From Frateuria_A sp051900415 (GTDB lineage: Bacteria; Pseudomonadota; Gammaproteobacteria; Xanthomonadales; Rhodanobacteraceae), in assembly GCF_051900415.1 (NCBI RefSeq), contig NZ_JBHZGL010000002.1, forward strand, positions 62,001 through 126,000: a DNA stretch of 64,000 nucleotides, given 5' to 3'. The notes beneath the pieces were generated by a model, which worked only from the letters and a program-made list of their open reading frames with translations, had not been told where the DNA came from and ran no database searches. The position numbers were made by a program, and so were the translations under genes. Below, one piece after another: positions 9,095-18,261 of this stretch (position 1 is its first letter; the number at the start of each line of letters is the position of its first letter).

Positions 9095-9565
9095 TTACTC
9101 GGCCTGGAGCTTGCCTCGCTCATAGTCGATCAGCAGCTGGTTGGCCAAGCCATAGTCTTTGGTGGCCAATGCACCCTGCAGCATGTCCGCGATCGACTCG
9201 GCACTTTTGCCATCCAGGACTTCATGCTTGACCAGCCGCCCACTGTAGGCGGCGGCAATGACTGTCGCCTGATCGGCCGGAACCCCCAGGCGCTGCCATT
9301 CCTTGGCCAGCTCATCGCGAACCTTGAGTACCGATTGGGGCCTGAACCAGGCGTTGCTCAGGGGTCGTGCTTCCAACCGGCGCTTGTTGAGGTCGACGTC
9401 CAGCGCATTGCGGTCCCGAACCTGCTGCGGGGTCGGGCGGAACGTCGTGTCGCGATGGTCGTTTTGTTGCTGCGAGGGATTAGGTGCATCCTGCCCCTGG
9501 GCATACGCCCCCGTGGCCATCGCGCACAACAGTGCGGTGCAAACAAGCCGTGAATAAGTCATCAA
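9095..9565 (-). CDS. secreted hypothetical protein, paralogue 1 of 3
   Basis: 156 residues with a clear signal peptide ending at TGAYAQ. The mature part is hydrophilic and mostly helical. Its second half shares a pattern with the proteins at 9882-10400 and 29633-30160: VRDELAKEWQRLGVPADQA, then a variable stretch, then LDGKSAESIADMLQGALATKDY and ANQLLIDYERGKL. The three form a small paralogous family in this window, probably periplasmic or secreted. I do not recognise a known domain. This copy is the most diverged and lies back-to-back with paralogue 2. The position of the signal peptide supports the ATG at 9565. Confidence 0.75.
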   Translation of the reverse strand: MMTYSRLVCTALLCAMATGAYAQGQDAPNPSQQQNDHRDTTFRPTPQQVRDRNALDVDLNKRRLEARPLSNAWFRPQSVLKVRDELAKEWQRLGVPADQATVIAAAYSGRLVKHEVLDGKSAESIADMLQGALATKDYGLANQLLIDYERGKLQAE

Positions 9566-9778
9566 ACGTCCTCCGTGAAGTAGTAACGCGCTCTGCCCAG
9601 CGGCTGCAAAGCGCTACCGGGCTCAAGGCATTGTGCCTCCAGCCTCGATCGATCCTACTTTGATTCCGCTCTCATCGGCGTCTTTTCTCTGCATGGGCGG
9701 GCAGCTACCTACGCGGGAAGGGGCAATGACTCGCAAGCAAATCGTCAATGGCGCAAGGCATCCAAGGGAAGTAGCATC

Positions 9779-9822
9779 GGCCAGGCCAGGCCAGGCCAGG
9801 CCAGGCCAGGCCAGACCAGGCC
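9779..9822 (+). repeat. GGCCA pentanucleotide tandem repeat
   Basis: About eight tandem copies of a five-base unit (GGCCA) run up to about 60 bases before the start of paralogue 2. The last copies carry one substitution (AGACC). The equivalent leader of paralogue 3 at about 29,565 aligns on both sides but lacks the expansion. Five-base units are prone to slippage; length changes here could alter promoter or leader spacing. Confidence 0.9.
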
Positions 9823-9881
9823 TTTTGGCGGCAATTCATCCCGCGCTGATGGCGCAAGAGCTAGCTCACGGAGGATCGGAC

Positions 9882-10400
9882 ATGCTTGCGAAAAAAATCA
9901 CCTGCGTTTTTGCCTTTGGCCTGCTCGCGGCCGGATTGCACGCCGAAGGACTGGGCAGCCCTGACCCCACGGGTTCGCCGGGGCCACAACAAAGCAACGG
10001 TGATGCAAGCAGTTCCCTGCGCCGCGGTCTGAATCGCAGCGACCTGAACAGCATGCGCTACCGCGACGCGACGGGAAAATGGAGCAGCCGCACGACCGAG
10101 TTGTCAAACCAGGGGATCGCTTCGGTTCCCAAAATGAGAGAGCAGTTGGCGAAGGAGTGGCAGAGCCTGGGTGTTCCGGCTGAACAAGCCAAGATTATTG
10201 CCTCGGCCTACCGCGGATCCAATGGAAGGTTAACTCAGACCGAATTACTGAAAGGGAAGAGCGCGAGCGAAGCCGCGGTGATGATGCAGTCGGCGCTTGC
10301 GTCCAAGGATTACCGCCAAGCGAACCAACTGCTGATCGAGTACGAACGCAACAAGCTCAACCTGGAGCAGGTTGACGCATCTCAACCCGGGCCTCGATAA
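9882..10400 (+). CDS. secreted hypothetical protein, paralogue 2 of 3
   Basis: 172 residues. The ATG at 9882 is chosen because GGAGGA lies at 9870-9875 and the first residues (MLAKKITCVFAFGLLAAGLHAEG) form a signal peptide; the longer open frame runs back through the pentanucleotide repeat and looks non-coding. The mature part has YRDATGKWSSRTTEL, MREQLAKEWQSLGVPAEQAK and GKSASEAAVMMQSALASKDY, closely matching the protein at 29633-30160 and, more weakly, its neighbour at 9095-9565. No domain is recognised. Repeated LGVPAEQA and KDYRQANQLLI helices suggest a helical bundle. Confidence 0.8.
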   Translation: MLAKKITCVFAFGLLAAGLHAEGLGSPDPTGSPGPQQSNGDASSSLRRGLNRSDLNSMRYRDATGKWSSRTTELSNQGIASVPKMREQLAKEWQSLGVPAEQAKIIASAYRGSNGRLTQTELLKGKSASEAAVMMQSALASKDYRQANQLLIEYERNKLNLEQVDASQPGPR

Positions 10401-10916
10401 CCAGGAAACCGTTCTGGCCGTTGCCATCGCGACAGGATGGCAACGGCCACCGGCTACCTGGCGCCTCGTGAGCACGACTGCCAGATGGTGGCCGTTGTCA
10501 CGCTTGGCTGTCAGCGCATTTTGGAACTTTCCTTGGTTTCAACGCGAACAAGGTGCGACGTTGGCCTGGGAGCACCCACCACTCCGCAAAACATGAGCGG
10601 CAACGGCCGAAGGACTGGCCCTGGTAATCGGCTGGATCCGTACCGTTGTAGGGCTAGTCGAATCCGGCAGGAGACGGTGGGGTCGATCTTGCAGATCACG
10701 CCACCAAGGCGCGTTTGTCCGCTTCAGACCTACTGTGCTTGCACACCTCTGTCCTGATGGACAACCACGCGCAACTTCTGCCCCGCTCGAGGTTGGTGCT
10801 GTCCCGCCGCTGGTGCAGAACTCGGGCGCAGCTACGTCACCAGTTCAACGCACGCGACCGGCATACCTAGCCACGGTAAGCATTGGCATCAGACACTCGA
10901 CCACCGGAGAGGCACC
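10401..10916. other. intergenic region, no supported gene
   Basis: About 515 bp between two convergent genes. Open frames are short and lack any recognisable pattern or ribosome binding site. No terminator hairpin was identified with confidence. Confidence 0.5.
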
Positions 10917-11996
10917 TCAGCGCATAGCCGGATTGCTTGCTCCGTCAGGATCCCCACGCGCCGCGTCTTTGGCCATGGCCGCGCGGAACCAGCGCACGAC
11001 CTCCTCGATGGCCTCCTTCCGATGATGGCTGAGGAAATGGTCATCGCCCGGATAGACGATCAGCCTGTTCGGCCGCTTGAGCTGGTCGAGCCTCTGGTGC
11101 AGGCGCGTCCCGTTGGCCACGCTGACGCGTTCGTCCTTGTCGCCGTGCAGAAGCAGCACCGGCATATCCGCAGGCAAGTTCTCCGCCCAGACCAGCACCG
11201 AGCGCTCCGCCAGCACGCGGGTCTTGTCGGCGGGATACCCGGGAATGCGTTCCAGATACACCTGCTCCATCTCGGGCCGGAACTGGAGCTCGCGCTCAAG
11301 GTCGGACACGCCTGAAATGACCGCTACGGCCTTGATGTCGCGCGTTTGCCGCGCGGCCATGAAGGTCATCATTCCGCCGCGGCTGACGCCAAGCATGAAG
11401 ATCTCGTGCGGATCCGCTTTCGGAAGCTGGCGGGCCAGATCGATGAGCCGGGTTACGTCGCGAACATCGTCGCCACCGAATTGGTCCGTGCCGAAGCGCC
11501 TAGGGTCAGTCTCTCGCATGCCGCGGTACTGACTGGCGAGCACGATGAAACCGTTTTCGGCGTAGGGGAACACGTTAGTCAGCAGCAACGGGAACTCGAG
11601 CGCGCCGAAGCTGCCGTTCCCGCCGCGGTTGTAGATCAGCACCGGATACTTCGAACCGGGCTTGCCCTTGGGCACCACCATCCAGCCGTAAATGGTCAGG
11701 CCATCGCTTTCATAGGTGATGGCACTGCACTCCAGTTGCTGCTGGCCGCGCTCGAAATCCTCCCGTGGAAACAGGAACGGCAACAGCAGCATCTTGGGCT
11801 TCCACCAGGCGTTGCGCGCCTTGATCCGGTCCATCCAGGCGTCGTAGGTCGGCCAAGGCGCAAAGCAATCGGTCTGGCTCAGGAAGGGCGCCGGATCGGC
11901 GATATGCCTGACCGCCACAGCCGGAGCTTCGCTCTGCCGGGAACAACCGCAGAGGACGACGAGCAACAACGCACACGCCGCGAACAGAGCCTTCAT
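10917..11996 (-). CDS. S9-type serine peptidase / alpha-beta hydrolase lipoprotein
   Basis: 359 residues from the ATG at 11996, which has a GGAAGG-like ribosome site and begins a lipoprotein signal (LLVVLCGC). The alpha/beta hydrolase core shows the prolyl oligopeptidase family triad: Ser in GVSRGGMM, Asp in LLLHGDKDERV and His in GDDHFLSHH. The oxyanion region is near YNRGGNGSFG. The protein is probably anchored in the outer membrane or periplasm and cleaves short peptides or esters; the substrate is not apparent. The open frame extends 31 codons further upstream without a signal, so I prefer the shorter form. Confidence 0.87.
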   Translation of the reverse strand: MKALFAACALLLVVLCGCSRQSEAPAVAVRHIADPAPFLSQTDCFAPWPTYDAWMDRIKARNAWWKPKMLLLPFLFPREDFERGQQQLECSAITYESDGLTIYGWMVVPKGKPGSKYPVLIYNRGGNGSFGALEFPLLLTNVFPYAENGFIVLASQYRGMRETDPRRFGTDQFGGDDVRDVTRLIDLARQLPKADPHEIFMLGVSRGGMMTFMAARQTRDIKAVAVISGVSDLERELQFRPEMEQVYLERIPGYPADKTRVLAERSVLVWAENLPADMPVLLLHGDKDERVSVANGTRLHQRLDQLKRPNRLIVYPGDDHFLSHHRKEAIEEVVRWFRAAMAKDAARGDPDGASNPAMR

Positions 11997-12310
11997 CTTC
12001 CCTTCCTTGTGCAAACGATGGCTGCGCGATAGTAGGGCGCGCCTCGCGCACTCGTATGGCCCATTAGTCCCGCAATGGCCGTGAGCCATGGCGAGTATGG
12101 GCTGGCGAAAACGTGCAGCGCCGCTGATCCCTCAGAACCGTCGCGTGCGGAGTCGGCTTTTCCCCATGATCGGCTTGAAGTCACCTCTCCCGCCGCGGAT
12201 CGCGATGATCGATGCGAGAGCACGCCACCCGCTGACAGGTCAGGAAGTGCGCAGGACGCACCGAGGGACGCGCTAGCGCCAGTGCCACGTAGCTGGAAGC
12301 ACCGGCGGCA
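11997..12310. other. intergenic region, no supported gene
   Basis: About 310 bp between two minus-strand genes. Frames on the plus strand are open but have random composition. It should hold the promoter of the S9 hydrolase. Confidence 0.45.
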
Positions 12311-14107
12311 TCACGCTTGCGTCGAGCGAGACTTCGACATGGCCCGGGCGAAGGCCAGCAGATCAACGGCCGCCTCGGTGTGACCCGCGCGCCGCTGGCT
12401 GAGTTCGGTCACGAAGCCCTGCTCTCCAGCCTGTTGCAGCGTGCCAGCGAATCGCCGGTTCCACGCCACCTCGACGTCGAGCGCCATGGCGTAAGGCAGG
12501 AGACTGGCTTGCAGTTCCGGATGCAGCGACGGCTTGTAGCGCGCATCCATGTCCTGCTGCTCGGCGGTGGCCAGGTACCAGCGGAAGCCGCGCAACTTGC
12601 GCAGAAGCTCCGTGTCCCTTGGTGGCAGGCGCGGCAGCCACCAGCCAGCGAAGATCTGTGCCGCCAGCAACACCGCCATCCACACGCCGTTGGCCGGATC
12701 GACCCCGGTGGCCCAGGCGGCTGCGCAGATCGCTACCGCAACGCCGGCCTGCAGGCGGATGGCCCGCAGCAAACCATGGGGGACGAACCGGACCAGGGTG
12801 ACCACCGCGATACCGGCCACGGCCACCGAGGCGATCAGCTGCGCGGCAAGCTGCAACGGATCGCGGCCGCCGAAATACAGGAACCCCAACGCAGCCATCA
12901 CGACCAGCCATCCGGGCAGCAGCAGTGTGTCGGGGCTCGCCGTCCGCTCGCGTGAACAGCGTTGCTCCAGTACGGCGCGGAAGCGGGATTCCACCAGGTC
13001 CAGGCCGTCAGCGTTCTGGCGGGTGAAGGCGACGGACGGGGCGAGCGTGAAGAGCGAGGAGCGCAGGATGTGCTCGTCCATGGTCAGGCCGGGGTGCACC
13101 TCATCGCCCGCGCGGGTCGCCACGTAGCTGCCATCCGCTTCCCGGCTGATGCACAGCCCGCCCTTGGCGGCGATGCCGAGGATGCCGGCAGCCAGGCACT
13201 TGTCGTCATAGGCCTGGTGCCACAGCAGGCGCAGTGCCGCCGCAGAATAGCCGCCTGGCGGGCCATATTCCGCAATCACTGCCTTGCGTTGCGCACTTCC
13301 GGTAAAGAGGAACTTGACGGCGAGGTAGTACGCCACCAGCAGCGCCAGCCAGACGCGTCCATCGAACACCCATCGCGGCGGCGCGGCCATTCCCGGCGTC
13401 TTGGAGGCATTGCCGGGAACCGCCGCGGCGCCACCATGCGGGTAGGTGACGGCCACGGACAGGGTCTGTCCAGCGCCGAGCCCCGACGGCCAGTACAGCG
13501 ACACCTCGTCGCCCCGCACCCGGTTCTCCTCCCAGTGCGAGCCGAGATCCGTGGTGCCAAGCCGAAACCATGCCCGCGTTCGCTGTGGCGCAGTGCCATC
13601 GGGCAGCAGCACCTTCACCTGGGCATCGCGCAGCTCCAGCGGATTGCTGCGGGACGCTACCGGCCAGTCCAAGCGGTCGCCGTCGCCGTAGTGGACCACG
13701 GCGTGGCCGAGGCGATAGACCAGCGTGTATTCGCGCGTCCCTTCGGCACCGGTCGAGCCTGTGCTGATGCGCACGCCACCGGCGTGATCATCGACCTGCG
13801 TCTCTACGGGCTCACCATTCTGGGTAGCTTCGAGCACGGTCACGTCGCTGGCCGACCAGTTGCGGTTGCCGAGCGCGAGATCCCGATGGAACGGCAGCGG
13901 CGCCGCGCGGCCGACGCGCGTGGTCTCGGTCACGGTGATCGAATCGTCATCGTTGACCTGGATCGAGGCATCCCGACTGATGATGTCCGGCTTGCCGTTG
14001 TCCTGGCCCGCGTACTGCGCGTGGACGCCGGTAGCGACCAACGCCAGCCACGCGAGAAGCAGGACGCGCACGCGCGTACATCGCGCAAGGCTGCCGGCAA
14101 GCCTCAA
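12311..14107 (-). CDS. DUF2207 domain membrane protein
   Basis: 598 residues: a signal peptide (ALVATGVHAQ), an extracytoplasmic beta-rich DUF2207 domain (DASIQVNDDDSITVTETTRV, LPFHRDL, YTLVYRLGHAV), a first membrane helix near residue 255 (VWLALLVAYYLAVKFLF), a cytoplasmic segment, then four more helices from about residue 400 to 500 and a hydrophilic tail. DUF2207 proteins very often follow LemA, as here, where the start overlaps the LemA stop by four bases. The pair is thought to act in envelope or surface-protein quality control, but the mechanism is not established. Confidence 0.9.
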   Translation of the reverse strand: MRLAGSLARCTRVRVLLLAWLALVATGVHAQYAGQDNGKPDIISRDASIQVNDDDSITVTETTRVGRAAPLPFHRDLALGNRNWSASDVTVLEATQNGEPVETQVDDHAGGVRISTGSTGAEGTREYTLVYRLGHAVVHYGDGDRLDWPVASRSNPLELRDAQVKVLLPDGTAPQRTRAWFRLGTTDLGSHWEENRVRGDEVSLYWPSGLGAGQTLSVAVTYPHGGAAAVPGNASKTPGMAAPPRWVFDGRVWLALLVAYYLAVKFLFTGSAQRKAVIAEYGPPGGYSAAALRLLWHQAYDDKCLAAGILGIAAKGGLCISREADGSYVATRAGDEVHPGLTMDEHILRSSLFTLAPSVAFTRQNADGLDLVESRFRAVLEQRCSRERTASPDTLLLPGWLVVMAALGFLYFGGRDPLQLAAQLIASVAVAGIAVVTLVRFVPHGLLRAIRLQAGVAVAICAAAWATGVDPANGVWMAVLLAAQIFAGWWLPRLPPRDTELLRKLRGFRWYLATAEQQDMDARYKPSLHPELQASLLPYAMALDVEVAWNRRFAGTLQQAGEQGFVTELSQRRAGHTEAAVDLLAFARAMSKSRSTQA

Positions 14108-14655
14108 GCGGGGTCCCTGAACCTGACCTCGACGTTGGCCCGGGCATCGGCGTCGGCCGTGAAGAACTCGGCGGGTTTGAAGGCGAGCGGCGCGGCGATC
14201 ATCAGCGTAGGAAAGGTTTGCAGCGCCGTGTTGTACTCGCGCACCGAGCCGTTGTAGAAGCGCCGCGCGTGTTGCAGGTTGCCCTCAACCTCAGCCAGTT
14301 CGTCCGAGAACTGGCTGAAGTTCCGGCTGGCCTTGAGTTCCGGATAGGCCTCGCCCAGCGCGAGCAACCGCCCCAGGTGCTGGCCGAGTGCGTCCTCTGG
14401 CGCACCGCGCTGTGCCGGCGTTCCGCCGCGCATCGCCGCGCCGCGCTCGGCGGCGATGCGCTCCAGCAGTTGCCGCTCGTGGTCGGCGTAACCCTTGACC
14501 GATTCAACCAGCCCGGGAACCAGGTCGTGCCGGCGCTGCAATTGCACGTCGACATCGCTCCAGGCGTTGCGGACCTGGTTGCGCAGCCGCACCAGCCGAT
14601 TGAACAGCCAGACCGCGCCGACGGCGAGCAGCAGGCCCGTTGCATAGAAAATCAA
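14104..14655 (-). CDS. lemA: LemA family protein
   Basis: 183 residues with one N-terminal membrane helix (FYATGLLLAVGAVWLFN) and a long helical bundle. RNQVRNAWSDVDVQLQRRHDLVPGLVE, AYPELKASRNFSQF and ARRFYNGSVREYNTALQTFP are hallmarks of LemA. It is first in a two-gene operon with the DUF2207 protein (ATGA overlap at 14104-14107). The family has no defined enzymatic role; the topology is one membrane anchor with the domain outside the cytoplasm. Confidence 0.94.
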   Translation of the reverse strand: MIFYATGLLLAVGAVWLFNRLVRLRNQVRNAWSDVDVQLQRRHDLVPGLVESVKGYADHERQLLERIAAERGAAMRGGTPAQRGAPEDALGQHLGRLLALGEAYPELKASRNFSQFSDELAEVEGNLQHARRFYNGSVREYNTALQTFPTLMIAAPLAFKPAEFFTADADARANVEVRFRDPA

Positions 14656-15048
14656 ATGAGTCTCCCCTCATGCCCGATTCGCGGGCGCTGCAGTCCGGCG
14701 GCAGCGCCGGCCGGTGTCCCCAATGTCCTTGTGCGGCCGCCCACCCGCGGCGCCCGGCCATTCTGGCGACAGCAACCGTCGGGTTCAACCGCCATGCCGC
14801 AAGCACTCGCCTCGAAGCGGGTCGGCGATAAACCGGATCCAGAAGGCGGCGCGTCAGAACCGCTTCTTCTCCGCGACAGACCGATACGCTTCCTCCTGAC
14901 TTGCACGTCCAGACGGCGGTGGCTCGGTATAGCCGCGTCCATCTCTGGGTGACTCTACTGCCCCGATAAAGTCACTGCTCCATCCGACATCGCGCCGCTT
15001 GGTCGTGCATGCTAAGGACCTCCATCCTCGACTCCGTAAGGACACGTC
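14656..15048. other. divergent intergenic region
   Basis: About 390 bp between the divergently transcribed lemA and ankyrin genes. It should carry both promoters; I could not place -10/-35 boxes with confidence. No gene is supported. Confidence 0.5.
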
Positions 15049-17676
15049 ATGTCGACCCCGCGCCTTTTGCTGGCCTGCGTCGCGCTGCTCTGGCTGAGCT
15101 GCGCCAGCGCCAGCCCCCATGACGACCAGGCCACCGACCGCGCCTTCGACGCGCTGCTGTCGATGCCGCAGGCCCAGCCGCCGGACAACCAATGGGATGT
15201 AGAGGCGCCACAGGGGTTCCGCGGTGATAACGAGGACGACCTGATCGAATGGCTTGCGCAGCAGCGCGATGAAGGCGCGGATCTGGACGCCTACCGCCAT
15301 TACGGAACCTTGCTGCAGCACGCGGTCCGCTCACGGATGCCCAAGGTCGTGCGCTGGCTGCTGGCACAGGGCGTCGATCCTGCGTTGCAATTGGAGGGAG
15401 GCGGTGACGACGCGTTGGACCTGGCGGTCCAGAGCGGGCAATGGCCGATGGTAAAAGCGCTGCTGGACACGCCTTCATTTCGGCGGCAGCCACCCCAACA
15501 GCTGATCGCGCGCTACCTTCCGGACGCACCGGACGCTCTTCCGGAGATGGTCCGGCACGGGTTTGCGATGCCCGCGGGCGACACCGCGCGCTGCCTGCTA
15601 CAGGATGCGCTGGCGCGCGGCCGATTCGAACTCGCGCTGCAACTTCCGGCTAGCCGTCCGTTGGCGAACAGCGGCGAAACCGCCACCACCCAGCCGCCAT
15701 GGTGCAGCTCACGCCCGCTGGTGCCCGGCCGGTCCATCGCGCAGGATTTCGCCAAGCTGCCTGCGTCACTGCTGGAGAAGCTCGACGCGAAACTGGCCGA
15801 GCCCTTGCTGCCCTACCTGCTTCCGACGCTCAAGACCGCACGGGACGTGCAGGCACTGTTCGCCCTTCCCCTGCGCCAGTCGAGTATCAATCCACAGCGG
15901 CTGGCCGCCTGGGCCACGCAGATCGACCCGGACGGCACGCGCATGCCTTTCGCCGTACGCGAGGCGCTGGCCCGCCGATTGCCGAGCGGAATGCTCGCCT
16001 CGATGATGTCCGATGGACAGGTGCTAAACACCTGGTTGAGCCAGGCCGCCCAAACCAGTGCCGACGACTTCGCCCGCGCCCTCGACCAGGTTCCTGCCGC
16101 TGCGTTGGCCGCTCACCCGGCGATCGCGGCCCGCGCCATCTATGGAATGCCAGGCGACGCCCGGGAATGGGCCTTGCTCCTGGCTCGGCCCGAGCTGAAG
16201 TTGGGCGGCGCGGACGTTCCACGCTTGCTGTTCGCCGTTCCATCGCAACTTTGGCCGCAGTTGTTCGCCCACGGCTACCGCGTTGACGGCCCGCATGCGG
16301 GAGCGTCGCCGTGGGGCTCTCCGGACGAAGCCATCCAGTGGCTGCGGTCGGCGAACACCCAGTCCATCAGGCAACACTGGCCTCTGCTGGCCCTGCAGGA
16401 TCCCAGCTTGGTCGACCGGTCCATTCAGGGCCTGCTGTACCCCTGCCTGTCCGAAGACCGCTTGAGCGACATCCGTGCCTTGCTGCAGCTTGGTGCCCGG
16501 GTGCAGGCGCGACCTTTCCCCACGCCCCGTGCGGGTTGCACCCAGCCGGAGGTCTATTCCCGATTGCTCGCACTCGGGGTGATCACCCGGCCAGCCGCCG
16601 ATGCACCGGCGCGTTTCGTGTATGAACCAATGCCGTGCCGCTTCGACGCCAACGACAATTGGCTCAAGACACTGACGACCCGCTCCGTGGGGCGCGACAA
16701 CTATGACGATACCGCCGTGACGTCGATCCAGCCCCTCGACTATCCGGGCGAAGACTCGTGCGCGCTGCTAGTGGCTGGGGGCATGGGCACCCAGGAAGTG
16801 TTCATCGACAACGGGAGCTTTTTTGATGGTCCGCAGCCTCCGCAAATGCCATGCGGCGACCCGTCGCCTCGCCTTGAACAGGTCTGGCAGCTTCGCGATG
16901 GACACCTGCAAACAAGCGACGTGACGGCGCAAACGGACGGTCTGGTGCCCCTGCGCGACCGCACCGACGGACGACGCTACTACCTTGCACACGCCTTCTC
17001 CGGTGGTGGCCGATGCAGCGCCTGGGGCAGGACCTTGCTGCTGACCTGGAGTACCCGCCCCCCGTACCGCCTGTTGGAGGTCGACCCCACATCTCCCGCG
17101 GCCATCGCACTACGGACACAATGCGGGGATAAATGCTTCGACACCCCGGGCTATGGCGGCGAGCCGGATGCGCCCGCGCCGGGCCGGCTGCCGCCGGATG
17201 CACCACGCCATACCCAAGCGTTCATCGACCACTTCTTCGTGAGCCAGCGCACCGATTGGATCCAGGCCAGCCTGGCTCTGGACAAGGCTCGCCTGCACGA
17301 GCTCGAAGCTGCAGGCGCACCGGCCTACTGGGTGCTGGCGGGGATCGACGCGGTTACTCGCTCGAAGCTGCCGCAAGCGGAACGGCGCCGGCGGACGGCG
17401 TGGATATTCCGGGACAGGACACGCCTGCGCGATGCCATCGCCAACGCCGATTATGAGCAGACTCGGGACACGGTGTTCGGGCTCGGCAGCTGGCTGCCGC
17501 GCGAGGACTGGCACCCGTTGCTCGATGCGCTCATCCAGGTCACGAATCCGGACGACCCGAATGATTCTTTGCTGCAGCGTCTTGCGGATGATGCGCAAGC
17601 CCAAGGCAAATTACGTCTCGCCTGCCGCCTCCTGCATGCTCGCAGCAAGCCCTGCACGACCACGCCCGCCCCATGA
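15049..17676 (+). CDS. large secreted protein with N-terminal ankyrin repeats
   Basis: 875 residues with a signal peptide (LLACVALLWLSCASAS). Residues 85-140 read as ankyrin repeats (YGTLLQHAVRSRMPKVVRWLLAQGVDP and DDALDLAVQSGQWPMVKALLD). The middle has further helix-pair repeats that are too diverged to score by eye (IRALLQLGARVQARPF near 480 is another). The last 350 residues are different: beta-rich, with paired cysteines, and I do not recognise them. AAGGA at 15037-15041 supports the start. It is monocistronic. Secreted ankyrin proteins may bind partner proteins in the periplasm, but the role here is unknown. Confidence 0.8.
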   Translation: MSTPRLLLACVALLWLSCASASPHDDQATDRAFDALLSMPQAQPPDNQWDVEAPQGFRGDNEDDLIEWLAQQRDEGADLDAYRHYGTLLQHAVRSRMPKVVRWLLAQGVDPALQLEGGGDDALDLAVQSGQWPMVKALLDTPSFRRQPPQQLIARYLPDAPDALPEMVRHGFAMPAGDTARCLLQDALARGRFELALQLPASRPLANSGETATTQPPWCSSRPLVPGRSIAQDFAKLPASLLEKLDAKLAEPLLPYLLPTLKTARDVQALFALPLRQSSINPQRLAAWATQIDPDGTRMPFAVREALARRLPSGMLASMMSDGQVLNTWLSQAAQTSADDFARALDQVPAAALAAHPAIAARAIYGMPGDAREWALLLARPELKLGGADVPRLLFAVPSQLWPQLFAHGYRVDGPHAGASPWGSPDEAIQWLRSANTQSIRQHWPLLALQDPSLVDRSIQGLLYPCLSEDRLSDIRALLQLGARVQARPFPTPRAGCTQPEVYSRLLALGVITRPAADAPARFVYEPMPCRFDANDNWLKTLTTRSVGRDNYDDTAVTSIQPLDYPGEDSCALLVAGGMGTQEVFIDNGSFFDGPQPPQMPCGDPSPRLEQVWQLRDGHLQTSDVTAQTDGLVPLRDRTDGRRYYLAHAFSGGGRCSAWGRTLLLTWSTRPPYRLLEVDPTSPAAIALRTQCGDKCFDTPGYGGEPDAPAPGRLPPDAPRHTQAFIDHFFVSQRTDWIQASLALDKARLHELEAAGAPAYWVLAGIDAVTRSKLPQAERRRRTAWIFRDRTRLRDAIANADYEQTRDTVFGLGSWLPREDWHPLLDALIQVTNPDDPNDSLLQRLADDAQAQGKLRLACRLLHARSKPCTTTPAP

Positions 17677-18017
17677 GCGTGGACATCGGTCCGTCGAGGC
17701 AGGCCCGATGCCAACGATCGCGGTCGTTATCCCGAACCGCGGTTGTCATGTCTGACCTGCCCGGCGTGCACTGATCGCTATCGGCTGTGCACCTTCCGTG
17801 TCCACACTGGCAATACTCGCGGTCAAGACCCGCCCGCGACGAGCGCGGAAACACTCGACCGCTCGAAAAGTAACCACGGGACTCTGCGCCGTAGTTTCAT
17901 CTGACCAAATCTAGGCGCGCTGCCAGGAAGGTGAACTCGGACACGTGATTCGCATCACTGCTTTCTGTAGGGTTGGAGGGCCATCGGTGTGATGGCCTGC
18001 AAGCAACCGGAGCATGT
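17677..18017. other. intergenic region before the peptide gene
   Basis: About 340 bp with no supported coding sequence. The last 130 bp are less GC-rich and should hold the promoter of the peptide gene. Confidence 0.45.
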
Positions 18018-18185
18018 ATGGATAAGCATGAAGACAAGATTGAAATCCGCCGGGACGAATTCAACCCGTATGGGATTCAGATCGATGCGCCAATGCAGAA
18101 GGACGCGGCCGTGAAGACCCGGGAGATGAAGCCCTGGGGCTTCCCGCAGGATGCCCGCTGGTACTGGAATGGGTTGGACGGCTGA
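18018..18185 (+). CDS. RiPP-like precursor peptide with two imperfect repeats
   Basis: 55 codons starting at the ATG at 18018, with CGGAGC at 18008-18013 as ribosome site. The first 11 residues are charged, like a leader. Two related segments follow: residues 12-24 (RDEFNPYGIQIDA) and 35-46 (REMKPWGFPQDA), sharing R-acidic-x-x-P-aromatic-G, then Q and DA. The tail is RWYWNGLDG, rich in aromatic residues. A perfect hairpin and an asparagine-synthetase-like gene follow. Composition, size and position fit a ribosomally made, modified peptide, but the repeats do not match a lasso core: no Gly1 has Asp/Glu at 7-9, and no Thr at -2 fits. I cannot assign a class. Confidence 0.65.
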   Translation: MDKHEDKIEIRRDEFNPYGIQIDAPMQKDAAVKTREMKPWGFPQDARWYWNGLDG

Positions 18186-18218
18186 TTGGGATTCACCTCC
18201 TTACGCCTGACAGACCCA

Positions 18219-18244
18219 ATGACGCCGCCGCATGGCGGCGTCAT
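18219..18244 (+). terminator. perfect 11-bp hairpin between peptide and cyclase genes
   Basis: ATGACGCCGCC and GGCGGCGTCAT pair perfectly around a GCAT loop. No long T-run follows (CATTTAAGG), so it may be a leaky terminator or mRNA-stabilising stem that lets the peptide be made in excess of the enzyme, as is common between precursor and maturation genes. It ends just upstream of the ribosome site of the next gene. Confidence 0.75.
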
Positions 18245-18261
18245 CATTTAAGGACTCTTCG

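Noticed and set aside
12317..14257. Long open frames on the plus strand opposite DUF2207 and LemA
   Set aside because: They are antisense shadows in high-GC DNA; the minus-strand frames contain clear family motifs.
18018..18185. Canonical lasso peptide precursor
   Set aside because: No glycine followed by Asp/Glu at ring positions 7-9 with a Thr at -2; no B1/B2 genes. I keep RiPP-like only.
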